From: Ipomoea triloba
Taxonomy: Eukaryota; Streptophyta; Magnoliopsida; Solanales; Convolvulaceae
Direction: 5' to 3'
NCBI RefSeq assembly: GCF_003576645.1
Contig: NC_044922.1
Coordinates: 15,345,371-15,409,370, forward strand
DNA length: 64,000 nucleotides
Part shown: piece by piece, positions 33,078-42,809 of the stretch
Position numbering within the stretch: the stretch's first letter is position 1
Layout: each line of letters begins with the position of its first letter
Position numbers and translations under genes: made by a program
The notes under the pieces: generated by a model
Databases searched by the model: none
The model's input: only the letters and a program-made list of their open reading frames with translations
Told to the model about the DNA's origin: nothing

Positions 33078-35480
33078 ATAGCTACGGCTGTCTTTTTGAT
33101 TCCCCCGGGCGGTCCCGACCCTTGCTTGGGTCGGGAATTTGATGCACAGGTGCTCCATGGAGATTAAGCACCTAAGATCTTATAGGGCAGGCCGACCGAG
33201 TATTATGTTATGAGCGCAATTAATCTTGACCACCACAAACTCGACCTCCCACCTCTTGACATGGGGAGGGGTGCCTATCTCTACCTCCAGGTTTATGGAC
33301 CCCTCCGTCTCAATGGAGTCCCCTGTGAAGCCCGATAAAGGGGTCCGTACTTGACCCAACTGCTTTCTCGATAGGCCCAACTGGGTGAACGTGTCGTAGT
33401 ACATGACATTTACCTAGCTGCCTGTGTCCACGAGCACCCGGTGCACTATCACATCGCTGATTTCCACCTTGATGACTAGGGCGTCACGATGGGGGAGGGG
33501 GCCATCAGGTAAGTCAGCCTCTGTGAACACGATGGGTTCACGCCTCGGCTTCTTCTCGTGCGGGGATCGCATGACCTCTCCAACATATAGGCTTCTCGCC
33601 CACTTCTTTCGTTCCGCCGGTGTGTCCCCCTCTTCTGGCCCCCCAAAAATAACGTGGATGACCTGTTTCTTCCGGGGTGTGGGGTTGTCGAGTTCCACCT
33701 CCTCCTCCTCAGTGAGTTGACCCAGTTCTCGTTTACGGTATGCTGATGTGGATGGCACGGAGCCACCCCCTTTCTTCCATACGTTGCCTTGGTTCTGGCC
33801 CTGGCCCTGCCCCCCCGGCCTTTTGACAAACTGGCCGAGGTACCCCCTTTGGATGAGGTCCTCGATTTGACGTTTGAGGTGGATGCATTCGTCTGTGTCG
33901 TGCCCTGTCTGGCGGTGGAACCTACAATACTTATTGGGGTCCACCTTGGGGGATATCTTCATGCACTCCCCTGGGTACTACACGATCCCTTGGCCTTCCT
34001 TGTGGTCCAGGATAGTGCTTACGGGCTGTGTTAAGGGGGTGAGGAAACGCGTAGGGGTTAACCGAGGTCCCTCGGCAAACTCGCGGCGGGGTGGCCTTGG
34101 CGCCCAACGCTCCTCTTGGGGTGCCTTGTCTTTCCGACTCCTCCCCTCCTCCTCCTTCTTCCGCTTCTCAGCTACTTCTGCCTCTGTGAACCTTGTTGCC
34201 CGGTCCATCAGCTCGTTGTAGGTCTTGGGAGGGTACCGGATGAGGTCCCGGTAAAACGGGTCGGACCGCAAGTTATTCCTGAAGATTATCAGGGCTGCCC
34301 TGTCGTCGAAGTTGGCGACCCCCAATACTTCACGCTTCCATTTGTTGAGGAACTCCGGTAGTGAATCTGTGGGCCGCTGCTTTACGTGATATAGGTCAGC
34401 AAACTCCTTCCTCTTTTGTATGTTGCTGGCGAAATAAGACATGAATTGTTTGGTAAGAGCCCCGAAGGTAGAGATGGAGCCCTCCGGGAGGGATCCGAAC
34501 TAGTCCTGGGCCTGGCCATCCAGGGTCGAAAAGAAACCCCGACACATGATAGCGTCACTAGCCCCCGTCATCAACATGGCGGCCCGGTACCTGTTGAGAT
34601 GCGCTCGCGGGTCGGAAGTCCTTGAGTACGTCTTGATTGTCGGGAAACGGAAGTCCTTGGAGAAGGGCTCTTCCATGATTGCCCCCGTGAACGGGGTGGT
34701 CAGCACGTCCTGTGGCTCCGGAGACCCGTCCTTCTCGTAAATCTTTTTCTGGAGCTCGTCCATCCTCCTTCGGAGCTGATCGACCTCATCTCGGTGTGGG
34801 CTCGGGGCCCCACCGTTGGTCTCCCCGGACCGTTCGGCTCGGGAGGCTTGCTCTTGTCGCGGCTGGTGTCGGGGCCGACGACTCGTCGACTTGGGCGCAG
34901 CTGACTCCTCTGCCGAGGGCCTCATCGATAACCTGTCTCGGGCCGGTATGCGGGTACTCAACCGAGCCAAGGCGGATTTGGATCTAGCCGAATGCTCCTT
35001 ACCAGGCTCCCGACATTCCTGTATGTTTTGGTGGACACCCCCTTCCCCCCGCCTCTCCGACGGTCGGGGTGAGTTGACCTCCCCTTCAACTTCAGTCCTT
35101 TGCGCTCGGGGATGCCCGTTGCTAGGCTCACCGCGCTCTCTCGGGTGCGTTGGTGCTGGGGTTGGTACTCCGCGGGGGGCCTCGGGACCAAGTTGGGTGG
35201 CCTGAGGACCCCCCTGGAATCCTTCTACGAGACGGGTCAGCGCGATAGCGGCTTGTTGAATGGCGGCCCACCCCTCCTGAGGGGGTGGGGCTGGAAGAGG
35301 GGCGGCAGGCGCCGGCCCTCCATTGCGGTTGTTGGTGAGATGATCCCTCAAGTCCCCCGCTGACCTTACGGAGGGGGCCCGCGGGCGACTAGCGGCCTCA
35401 TTACGGCCGTTCCCGCTCGGTGGGACGTGGGCGCTCTGGGAGCCGTTGGTGTTACGAGAGTTGAATCTCGATTTTGCCAT
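33078..35480 (-). pseudogene. gag-protease polyprotein of the LTR element, interrupted by stops
   Basis: A single reading frame starts at ATG 35480 and stays in register for about 800 codons, broken only by in-frame TAG at 34500-34502, 33978-33980 and 33414-33416, then TAA at 33180-33182. Domains in order: a long Pro/Arg-rich N-terminal region, a retrotransposon gag core (FRFPTIKTYSRTSDPRAHL, later YHVKQRPTDSLPEFLNKWKR), a zinc-binding CRFHRQTGHDTDEC motif, and an aspartic protease with VLVDTGS and a downstream IILGRPAL flap-region motif. Gag packages element RNA and the protease would cleave the polyprotein. Absence of frameshifts suggests recent loss or maintenance at low decay. Confidence 0.88.
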
Positions 35481-35536
35481 AGCTAGGGTAAACTAGCACG
35501 CTTGAGCCTGACGTCGGCTCTCAATGAAAGCACCAA

Positions 35537-36147
35537 TGATGGATTTAATTAACCCGGGGGTCCGGACTAACAAACCTGTTAAATGAAAGATAATATGAGC
35601 TAATAGGAAATGGTAGACAAGATGAGTGTGACAAGGTCACGGGGACCAAGTATTGTATTAGAACGTAATGAATAAGCTATTACAAGACAGGGTAACGCTA
35701 GTACAAGTGTAGTTTAGGACAAAGAATATAAAACATGTCTTAATGAGACAATAACACGCCTACTTATACCCTCCAAAACCCCTAACCGCCCCCTCTAAGA
35801 TGGGGGAACGGTTATAGATCCGATTTAACCGCGCCCACCCCATGACCGGGCCCGTGGCCGAGCCCTCTCAGCCGAGGCCTTGGGCCGAGACCTCCTAGCC
35901 GAGGCTTCTCAGCCGAGGCCTCTGGTCGAGACCTCCTAGCCGAGGCCTCCTAGCCGAGGCCCCGGGCCGAGGCCTCTTAACCGAGGCCTTGGACCGAGGC
36001 CTCTCAGCCGAGGCCTTGGGCCGAGAGGCTAAATGAATTAGCTCGGGCCCGGGTCAAGCACGGGGCTCCACCCCGGGTCCTGGACCTTCTCGTGACCCTT
36101 GTCTTGCTCCCTCGGGTCGACTTGGTCCGTTCCTAATATATCCATCA
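35537..36147 (-). repeat. 5' LTR
   Basis: 611 bases. It is close to the other LTR but has extra AGCCGAGGCCTCTCAGCCG-type units at about 35880-36020, accounting for most of the 29-base length difference. Confidence 0.9.
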
Positions 36148-36152
36148 ATTCT

Positions 36153-36714
36153 TTTATTAAAAAAATTAAAAGTAAAAGTGTCATATCCTATTAAAAATGA
36201 AATTTGTAAGCGTGACAGAGATGGATGTTACATTAAAACAGTAATTGTAACACGAGAATTGAAAATTTTTAATATGCGAGGCACATTCACGTTGAGAAAA
36301 TTGCCTAAATCCACTATAATAAGCACACTTTAAAGTATTCAAAAAAAAAAGAAGAAAAAAAAAAGCACACTTTAGAATACAGCGTTTGAAATCAATACAA
36401 TGATAATATATAGTACGCATAAGAATCACTTAGTTCATTACCACGGAGGAGGCCTTTATATAGCTTGATCAACTCCAATTATGACTTCCTATTTTGATTG
36501 GGATTCCAGTTTTCCTTTTGGAATCTGTCTTGCTTATCTTTGTCTTTGATTGTGATTGGAATCTATTTTATTTTATTTTTGCAATAATTTATGACAATTA
36601 TTTTGAGTCAACAGAAAAGCTTCCTCTATCAAGGATAAATATGGTATTAGGATACGCATTCCTATTTTCATAGGAGGGTGGGTTGCAAAAATAGAAGGGA
36701 AGTCGTTCAGGAAG
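36153..36714. other. Spacer with a dispersed repeat block
   Basis: 36466-36572 matches 7839-7955 (TTATGACTTCCTA and TTATCTTTGTCTTTGATTGT). Nothing else identified. Confidence 0.45.
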
Positions 36715-37083
36715 GCAAATTATGCTATGTACCCGACCGGGTCTATGTTCACAAATTTAGATCTCTATGTTTACAATTTTACAACTTTATATTCACAATT
36801 TTAGATCTCAATATACAAAATTACATTACTCAATACTCACAATTTTATTATATAGATTCAAAAATTTTGTTATACTGTTGAACATAGAATTTTGATACTG
36901 TTGAATATAAAGTTATGAAATTGTGAACATAGAGTTATGAAATTGTGAACATGAAATTATGAAATTGTGAACATGAAGTTATGAAATTGTGAACGTGAAG
37001 TTATGGAATTATGAACATGGAGTTATGATACATGGAATTATGAAATTGTGAACATAGACCCGGGTCCATGGCATAACAACTGC
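36715..37083. mobile_element. MULE-type MITE carrying a GTGAACATGAAGTTATGAAATT array
   Basis: Ends GCAAATTATGCTATGTACCC and, inverted, GCAGTTGTTATGCCATGGAC. The target duplication is 10 bases with one mismatch (GTTCAGGAAG at 36705-36714, GTTTAGGAAG at 37084-37093). The left interior repeats TTCACAATTTTA, while the right interior repeats TTATGAAATTGTGAACAT about seven times, so the array also reads as inverted arms. Confidence 0.85.
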
Positions 37084-37416
37084 GTTTAGGAAGTAGCCAT
37101 TGCATGGATAATTTTTTAAAACTCTAAGGGCTTGTTTACTAACATAAAACTGTATTCTGTTTTCTAATTTTTCAGTTTACATTATCTGTTTTCTGTTTAG
37201 AAAACTTGTTTACTAACACTTACTTTTTCAAATTTATTTTTTTAGATTAACATTATAAAATTAACAATAAGTTTAATTTCAAGTGATTTTTAGACCTTAT
37301 ATTTAAAATATTTTGGTTTAAATATAATAAATATAATTTTTACTTTTAAGTCCAATATATATAAAATTTTTACATTTGATATCGTCCGAGACGAGGACAA
37401 ATAAAAATAATATCTT

Positions 37417-37551
37417 TTTTTTGAATACTACTGACTCTATTACAATGCAGTATCTATTCATAACTACTTTCGTCTCCACTGAGACTCAAACCCACTACCT
37501 TCCTATAAAAGGAAGTGTTTGATTCCACTGCACCACAAAGTCCTTGGCATA
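37417..37551 (-). mobile_element. tRNA-derived SINE
   Basis: On the minus strand: head GCCAAGGACTTTGTGGTGCA, B-box-like GGGTTTGAGTCTC, tail TGTAATAGAGTCAGTAGT plus A-run. A 14-base target duplication AAAAATAATATCTT is perfect (37403-37416 and 37552-37565). It has the same head and tail as the SINE at 28338. Confidence 0.87.
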
Positions 37552-37704
37552 AAAAATAATATCTTAAAACCTTTCCATGACGAGAAGAGGACTCAAAGTG
37601 GACTTAATTTACTAGATGAAGCTTGTCACAAAAGTAATTAGTCTGTTATAAGAGGTTGGTCCAATCTCATCTTGAAAAACTCGAACAACGTAACTGACAA
37701 AGAA

Positions 37705-38073
37705 GATCTAAACGACTTATAGAGCAACCCCATTCATGGAGAACATATGAATTATGTCAGATTTATATCCTACATGGAGGAGAGAGATAGTTAGAGAGAG
37801 AGGGTTGGAGAGCTTCTGCAAGAGAGAATTCATTGGCGTGGGAGATTGGAGCCTTGCTTGCTGTGCGCGTTATGCGCACAGCAGCGCCCACTCGGGCGCG
37901 TGCACTGCATGCTCAGGCGCGCTTGAGGCGTGCCTAACAAAGCTGAATTTTTATTTTTATTTTAAATTTCATATTCTTTTTATTATTTTTTTTTACCACT
38001 CCCGCTTTCTCTTTCCTAATTACACTTACAAAAACTCCTAAAAAATTGTGAAATATCTCCAGGATGCTCTTAG
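37705..38073. mobile_element. MITE-like element, GC-rich middle
   Basis: Left TTATAGAGCAACCCCATTCA and right CTCCAGGATGCTCTTA are loosely inverted. The middle holds GCGCGTTATGCGCACAGCAG and GGCGCGTGCACTGCATGC. A second related element begins immediately at 38074. Confidence 0.5.
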
Positions 38074-38285
38074 GGCATCCTTATTAGTTGGGATATTTCG
38101 CAATTATTGAGGAATTTTTGTAAGCGTGATTAAGAATGAGAAAATGAGAGAGGATGAAAAAAAAAATTAAAAAAAATTAGATATTAAAAAAAAATTAAAT
38201 GCTCAGGTGCGCCTGACGCACGTGCAGTGCACGCGCCTACCTGGGCTGCTGCTGTGCCCAAACGCGCACAACAACTGGTGGTGGT
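38074..38285. mobile_element. Abutting second copy of the same MITE type
   Basis: Starts GGGCATCCTTATTAGTTGGG directly after the preceding copy and in mirror arrangement. It shares the GTGCGCCTGACGCACGTGCA-type middle and stops near 38285. Probably a partial or nested copy. Confidence 0.45.
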
Positions 38286-38620
38286 AAAATAATAATGTCA
38301 GCTTTCACTGAACTATTCTCCCTTCATGGCAAGAGCTCCTTCCCCCTTCTCTCTCTCTGCCTAGTTGGCTTGATTTCTGACATTAACCCCCAATATGCAT
38401 CAATGTGAATTCTCTTAATAGACTTGGTTCACCATACTTGTTTACAGATGTATAGACCTGTTTCATCATACTTGTTTAGAGATATTATTACATTTAATTT
38501 GAAAGGCACAGGGTTGGTTATCAAATAATACGCATTTTGAACAGTTGCTTTATGTTGAGTTCATCTAAAAGGAGAAAATTTGCCCATGCAATTTTTTTTC
38601 TTTTATAATTAGGAAAAATA

Positions 38621-38781
38621 TGACTCTGTTACAATGTAGTATCTGTTCATAGTTACTTTCTCAACCTACTGAAGCACAACGAGTCAACAGTTACCTCTAC
38701 TGAAGCTCGAACACACTCCTATTATCCATGTGAGAGTGTTAATCAAGACACCGGGTGCCACTTGATCACAAGGTCTTTGAC
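38621..38781 (-). mobile_element. tRNA-derived SINE, degenerate
   Basis: On the minus strand: head AAAGACCTTGTGATCAAGTG (A-box), B-box-like GTGTTCGAGCTTC, tail ACATTGTAACAGAGTCATA. Target duplication AGGAAAAATA lies at 38611-38620 and 38782-38791. It contains an internal duplication of CAGTAGAGGT/CAGTAGGTTG. Confidence 0.75.
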
Positions 38782-38978
38782 AGGAAAAATAATTTATTCT
38801 TATGAGACTAACATACCCTTTTCTATGTGTATATATAGTAATATAATGGTCTATTTCTATCATATTTGTTTTTTTTTTTTAATGAATCAAAGAATGTTAC
38901 GTGATATCTCTTCTTGTATTGTTGCTTGAACACGGCCCATGCAAGTCATGGCCCAATAACAGCTCCAGTAGCCCACTC

Positions 38979-39467
38979 GCAAATTATATCGTGGACCGCG
39001 GTCCACAATGGATTGTGGACCGCGCATCAAAACGACGTCGTTTTGATTAATGAAAACAGGCAGATGAAACCACCTCTGTTCCACGTCATTCACTTTCAGT
39101 TCATATACACTGCAGTTACATTTCAACACAACTGCAGTTACATTTCGATATAACTACAGTTTCATTCGATAATATAAAAACACAAATGTGAAACTGTTAT
39201 TCAGTATCAATTAATATACACTGCAGTTACATTTCAACATAACTACAGTTACATTTCGATATAACTACAGTTTCATTCGATAATATAAAACAAAAATGTG
39301 AAACTGTTATTCAGTATCAGTTCATATACACTACAGTTACATTTCAACACAACTACAGTTACATTTCGATATAACTACAGTTTCATTCGATAATATAAAA
39401 ACAAATGTAAAGCACTATCTTTTGAGATGACCTGTAGTATCAGTGCGTGGTCCACGATATAACGACT
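38979..39467. mobile_element. MULE-type MITE carrying a 112-base tandem array
   Basis: Ends GCAAATTATATCGTGGACCG and, inverted, AGTCGTTATATCGTGGACCA. An 11-base flank duplication GTAGCCCACTC is perfect (38968-38978 and 39468-39478). A palindromic CAAAACGACGTCGTTTTG block sits at 39029-39046. The rest is three copies of a unit of about 112 bases (from about 39103) with CTACAGTTACATTTCGATAT. Confidence 0.88.
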
Positions 39468-39529
39468 GTAGCCCACTCAGAGGATTCTATTATAAGCTCA
39501 AAAGTGAATCCGACCCCACACGTGAAGTA

Positions 39530-39780
39530 TCAAACATTATTCCATGGATCATGGTCCACGCAGATATACAGTCGTGTGAACTATAAATGGGGATCATAAA
39601 TTTAAAAAAAAACATTTTAATATACTAAAAGTACATTATTTGTGTATATAAATATATTATTTGAGTAGTTACAATACATTATTTTGTATACTAACAAATA
39701 ATGTACATTCAGTACACAAATAATGTACTTTTAAAAATTAAAAATATACTGTCTTTATGGTCCACATAAAAATTTGCCTT
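39530..39780. mobile_element. Probable further member with GGTCCAC ends and GTACATTATTTG repeats
   Basis: CATGGATCATGGTCCACG at the left and TTTATGGTCCACATAAAAATTTGCC at the right. Between are repeated ATGTAC(A/T)TT and TATTATTTG units in both orientations. Another GGTCTATGGACTAGGGTCC start follows at about 39795, perhaps a truncated neighbour. Confidence 0.5.
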
Positions 39781-40027
39781 AAATATCCAATTGTTGGTCT
39801 ATGGACTAGGGTCCATTTTGCATTGTGGGCCTTGTTCCAAAACAACATTTTGATTATGTGTCTGCAGTTAACGTATTATGTGTTTGTTAATAAATTATGT
39901 ACTTCCTACAATTAACATATTATCATATTATGTTATGATAATAAAAATAATAGTAATTGTTATATATATAAATATATGTATATATAGTCAGGTTCCTGTG
40001 CGGACAGCGCTTACCGTGCAATCGTGC

Positions 40028-40172
40028 AAACACTTACCATTAGGTATGCATATATGCACCACAAAGTGTTCGAAAATACAACATTAGTTGTGGTGCTATT
40101 TTTGTGTGGTGCATTTCATTCTATTGTATTTCTGAACACTGTGTGGTGCATCATACATACCTAATGGTGAAT
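40028..40172. repeat. Inverted repeat, about 45-base arms
   Basis: Arms TTACCATTAGGTATGCAT... and ...ATACATACCTAATGGTGA are inverse, with TGCACCACAAAGTGTTC opposite GAACACTGTGTGGTGCA. It is a foldback or MITE-like structure directly before the LTR-like block at 40173. Confidence 0.7.
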
Positions 40173-40608
40173 AGGTCCAAAAGCCCCCTTCACAAGCATC
40201 TAGCGTGGTATTTATAGGAGATTTGAAGGGGACACATGCCGGGAGGCAGGCATGCACGTCATTGTCCTACATGCACTCGACGGTCTCGAGATTAAAGAGA
40301 AGCGGCCACGTGTAACGGAATATCTGATTAGCCAATAACTATCGGGCTCGGTCCAAATGTCATTGTCAATGTGCACCTTTATCTCATGGGCTCGAGGTCG
40401 ATGTCAAGCAATCGGATCAGGACCGAACACGAAAGAATAAGCACAGAAGCTCAATAAGTTGATAAGGGGTACAATCTTCAAGTCGGGTTGGTCAGTACTC
40501 TCCCGAGATAGAATCATGTCGGGATCATATCCTCACTATGTGTACAGTCAGATCTGATCAGATACTTAGTATGTATATGTTGATAACCCGAGATATATTC
40601 CCTATCAA
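40173..40608 (-). mobile_element. Possible solo LTR or LTR fragment
   Basis: A GC-richer block of about 435 bases. On the minus strand it starts TGATAGGGAATATATCTCGG and contains TCCTATAAATACCACGC, a good TATA box, near its downstream end, as an LTR would. It has no partner LTR in the window, and no target duplication was found because the right side abuts the inverted repeat. Confidence 0.4.
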
Positions 40609-41261
40609 AATATGTGTCTATATGTATGTATGTATGTATGTATATATACATTACTAAATTTACAATTCACTCACTATTTTCTCTACATCTCTATAAAACT
40701 CTCACTTTCACATTACATTATAATATTATAATAATAATAATATATTAATAATTTAAAAATAAAAAAACTGGCAAACTTTGCAAGCTTTCAAGCCAAGTTG
40801 ATTGTTATAATAATCTTTTATATTTTAAAAAATAAATTAATGTCAATTTGTCAATGGGAGACTTTAATTTCAGGCACAAAAATTAATTTTCTTTTATTTT
40901 TTGTGTACTATTGTCTCTGAGGTTCACACCCACAAGTCCACAACGTCCTATATAGGAGTACAATTTAATGTCATTAAACCACAAGGTCTTGCCAATCATT
41001 AGATTTACTTATTTATCATTATGCCACTATTATTTTCTTTTCAAATTTTCCTTTTGAATATACCGCCATAAATTTGACGTAACCCTTAATCATTGAGAAT
41101 TAATATACTTACTTACCATTATGCCACTGTTATTTTCTTTTCCTTTTGAATCTACCGCGTAATCCTCAATCATTGGATTTACTTATTTACCATTATGCCA
41201 ACATTATTTCTCTTTTCTTCTGAATCTACGACAATAGATGTTGTGCGATGGAAAATACTGA
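40609..41261. other. Spacer with a degraded SINE and tandem phrases
   Basis: About 40905-40995 resembles a minus-strand SINE head (ACCACAAGGTCTTGCC inverse). The phrase TTTACTTATTTACCATTATGCCA occurs about three times (41003, 41107, 41176). No gene. Confidence 0.45.
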
Positions 41262-41781
41262 GAGTTAATTCCAGCAATGGTCTTTCGACTATATTGATTT
41301 TTTAAATTAGTCTCCGATTTTTAATTTGGATAATTTAAGTCCATTGACTTTTAAATTCTTTCCAATATTGGTCCTTTTGTCAAATTTTGGCTAAGTTGAG
41401 GTCAAATGAAGAGGTAAAATTGTTCGTTCACCTGTATAGTGTATTATTTTTCGTATTTCTCATGTCATATACGCTATATATATTAATATAATCTCAGCCG
41501 AAGAGATTTCGACTGAGATTATATGGCTTGGATTGAGACTTCGACTGAGATTATATTAATATATACTACATATAGGACAAGAGAAATACGAGTAATAATA
41601 CACTAATCAGGTGAATGGACAATTTTATCCCTTTATTTGACCTCAACTTAATCAAAATTTGACGAAAGGACCAACATTGGAAAGAATTTGAAAGTCAAGA
41701 GACCTAAATTGTCCAAATTAAAAGTCGGGGACTAATTTTGAAAAATCAACATAGTCGGAGGACCATTGCTGGAATTAGCTC
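41262..41781. mobile_element. Long-TIR MITE, 520 bases
   Basis: Left GAGTTAATTCCAGCAATGGT is inverse to right ACCATTGCTGGAATTAGCTC, and arms of about 210 bases match inward. The centre repeats AATCTCAGCCGAAGAGATTT and TTCGACTGAGATTATAT. The flanking AAAATACTGA / AAAATATTCA is an imperfect 10-base target duplication. Mutator-like by structure. Confidence 0.75.
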
Positions 41782-41842
41782 AAAATATTCAATAGTGATA
41801 CATCTATAGATTTTCACATTTTTACAGATGTCATGTTTTTTC

Positions 41843-42418
41843 AAGATTGCAAAAAATGGCTAGGCCCTTCTCGGACCTAGGCACTTCTTCTTTTATTTTT
41901 CTTTTTCTTTTTTTTTTAAAAAAAAAAATAATTTAAAAGATTTATTTTTAAATAAAATTTATTTAAAACTTGATAATTATAAACTATTTAATAGTTAATT
42001 ACTCATAGTTAGTATTAAAATATTAAATTTAACGTTAAAAACATTTAGAATGGTAAATTGTATAAATATTTTAAAAATCAAAACACAACACAAACTCACA
42101 ACTCACAAAGTATTAATATTTTTTTTTTGAAAACTCACAAAGTATTAATATTAGAATACTTGATTTTGAATTGAATTTGCAACCGATTTGAACAATTTAG
42201 AGTTATTTCACTAAAAATGACATCAATTTGAACAAAATAACTCATTTAAAAACCCACAGAAAAATAGTTAGCCGACAGTCTAGACGCCCACCTAGGCCCC
42301 GCGACCTAGTCGGCGCCTAGGTGATTTGCTGCCTAGAAGAGCAATTTCGCCAAATTTCTAGGTGGTCTGCCACTGCCTAGTGCCTAGGATCGACACCTAA
42401 GCACGATTTTTGCAATAA
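41843..42418. mobile_element. GCCTAGGCG-type element
   Basis: Ends ATTGCAAAAAATGGCTAGGC and, inverted, ATTGCAAAAATCGTGCTTAG. The subterminal regions are full of CCTAGGC and CGCCTAG motifs, and the middle is AT-rich. A second well-formed member is in a TPST intron (60545-61035), and a fragment is at 16735. Confidence 0.65.
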
Positions 42419-42579
42419 TGTTTTTTTTTTTTTACATGATTCAACCCCTATATATATAAATAAAAGAAATTACTATTAGTAGTGTATTGTAGCTACAAGG
42501 GAAACTGAATCACCATAACAATATTAACCCCATAGAAGCTAACTTGGGAAAAGAAATCTGAATAAGAGAATAATAAGGT

Positions 42580-42669
42580 TTATAAAATTATATTTTCCAC
42601 CATTAGAACAGGTTCAGGTTCAGGTTCTTCTACCATTAGTTCCATCTTCTTCTTCCCTTGCTCTGCCAT
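42580..42669 (-). CDS. Small ORF, 29 residues, acidic EPEPEP peptide (uncertain)
   Basis: Reading ATG 42669 to TAA 42580 gives a peptide starting MAEQGKKKMELMVEEPEPEP. The ATG context AAAGGATGGC is favourable. It lies 140 bases downstream of the GATA stop on the same strand, so it may just be in that gene's 3' UTR. I do not recognise it. It could also be part of an alternative last exon. Confidence 0.3.
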   Translation of the reverse strand: MAEQGKKKMELMVEEPEPEPVLMVENIIL

Positions 42670-42809
42670 CCTTTTACTTCATTTCGTTTTGTACACAACT
42701 TCTTGATCAATTAGCACGAGATCTGCCTTAAGAACACGATAATCAAATAGTTTAAAAAGCGAACGAAAAAACCTGATTTAAGTCCCTAACTTAACTAGAA
42801 GTGTGCTTG

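Larger units (their letters stand above)
31133..36147 (-). mobile_element. Complete non-autonomous LTR retrotransposon (gag-protease only)
   Basis: Two long terminal repeats (31133-31714 and 35537-36147) run from TGAT to ATCA, with inverted TGATGGAT/ATCCATCA termini in the right one. They are flanked by a perfect 5-base target duplication ATTCT (31128-31132 and 36148-36152). Coding is on the minus strand, so the right LTR is the 5' LTR. Next to it is a candidate primer-binding region TTGGTGCTTTCATTGAGAG (35536-35518). Next to the 3' LTR is the polypurine tract GGAGAGTGGGGGA. The interior holds gag and an aspartic protease but no reverse transcriptase, RNase H or integrase. It would therefore rely on proteins from another, probably Ty3/gypsy-type, element. 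Confidence 0.93.
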
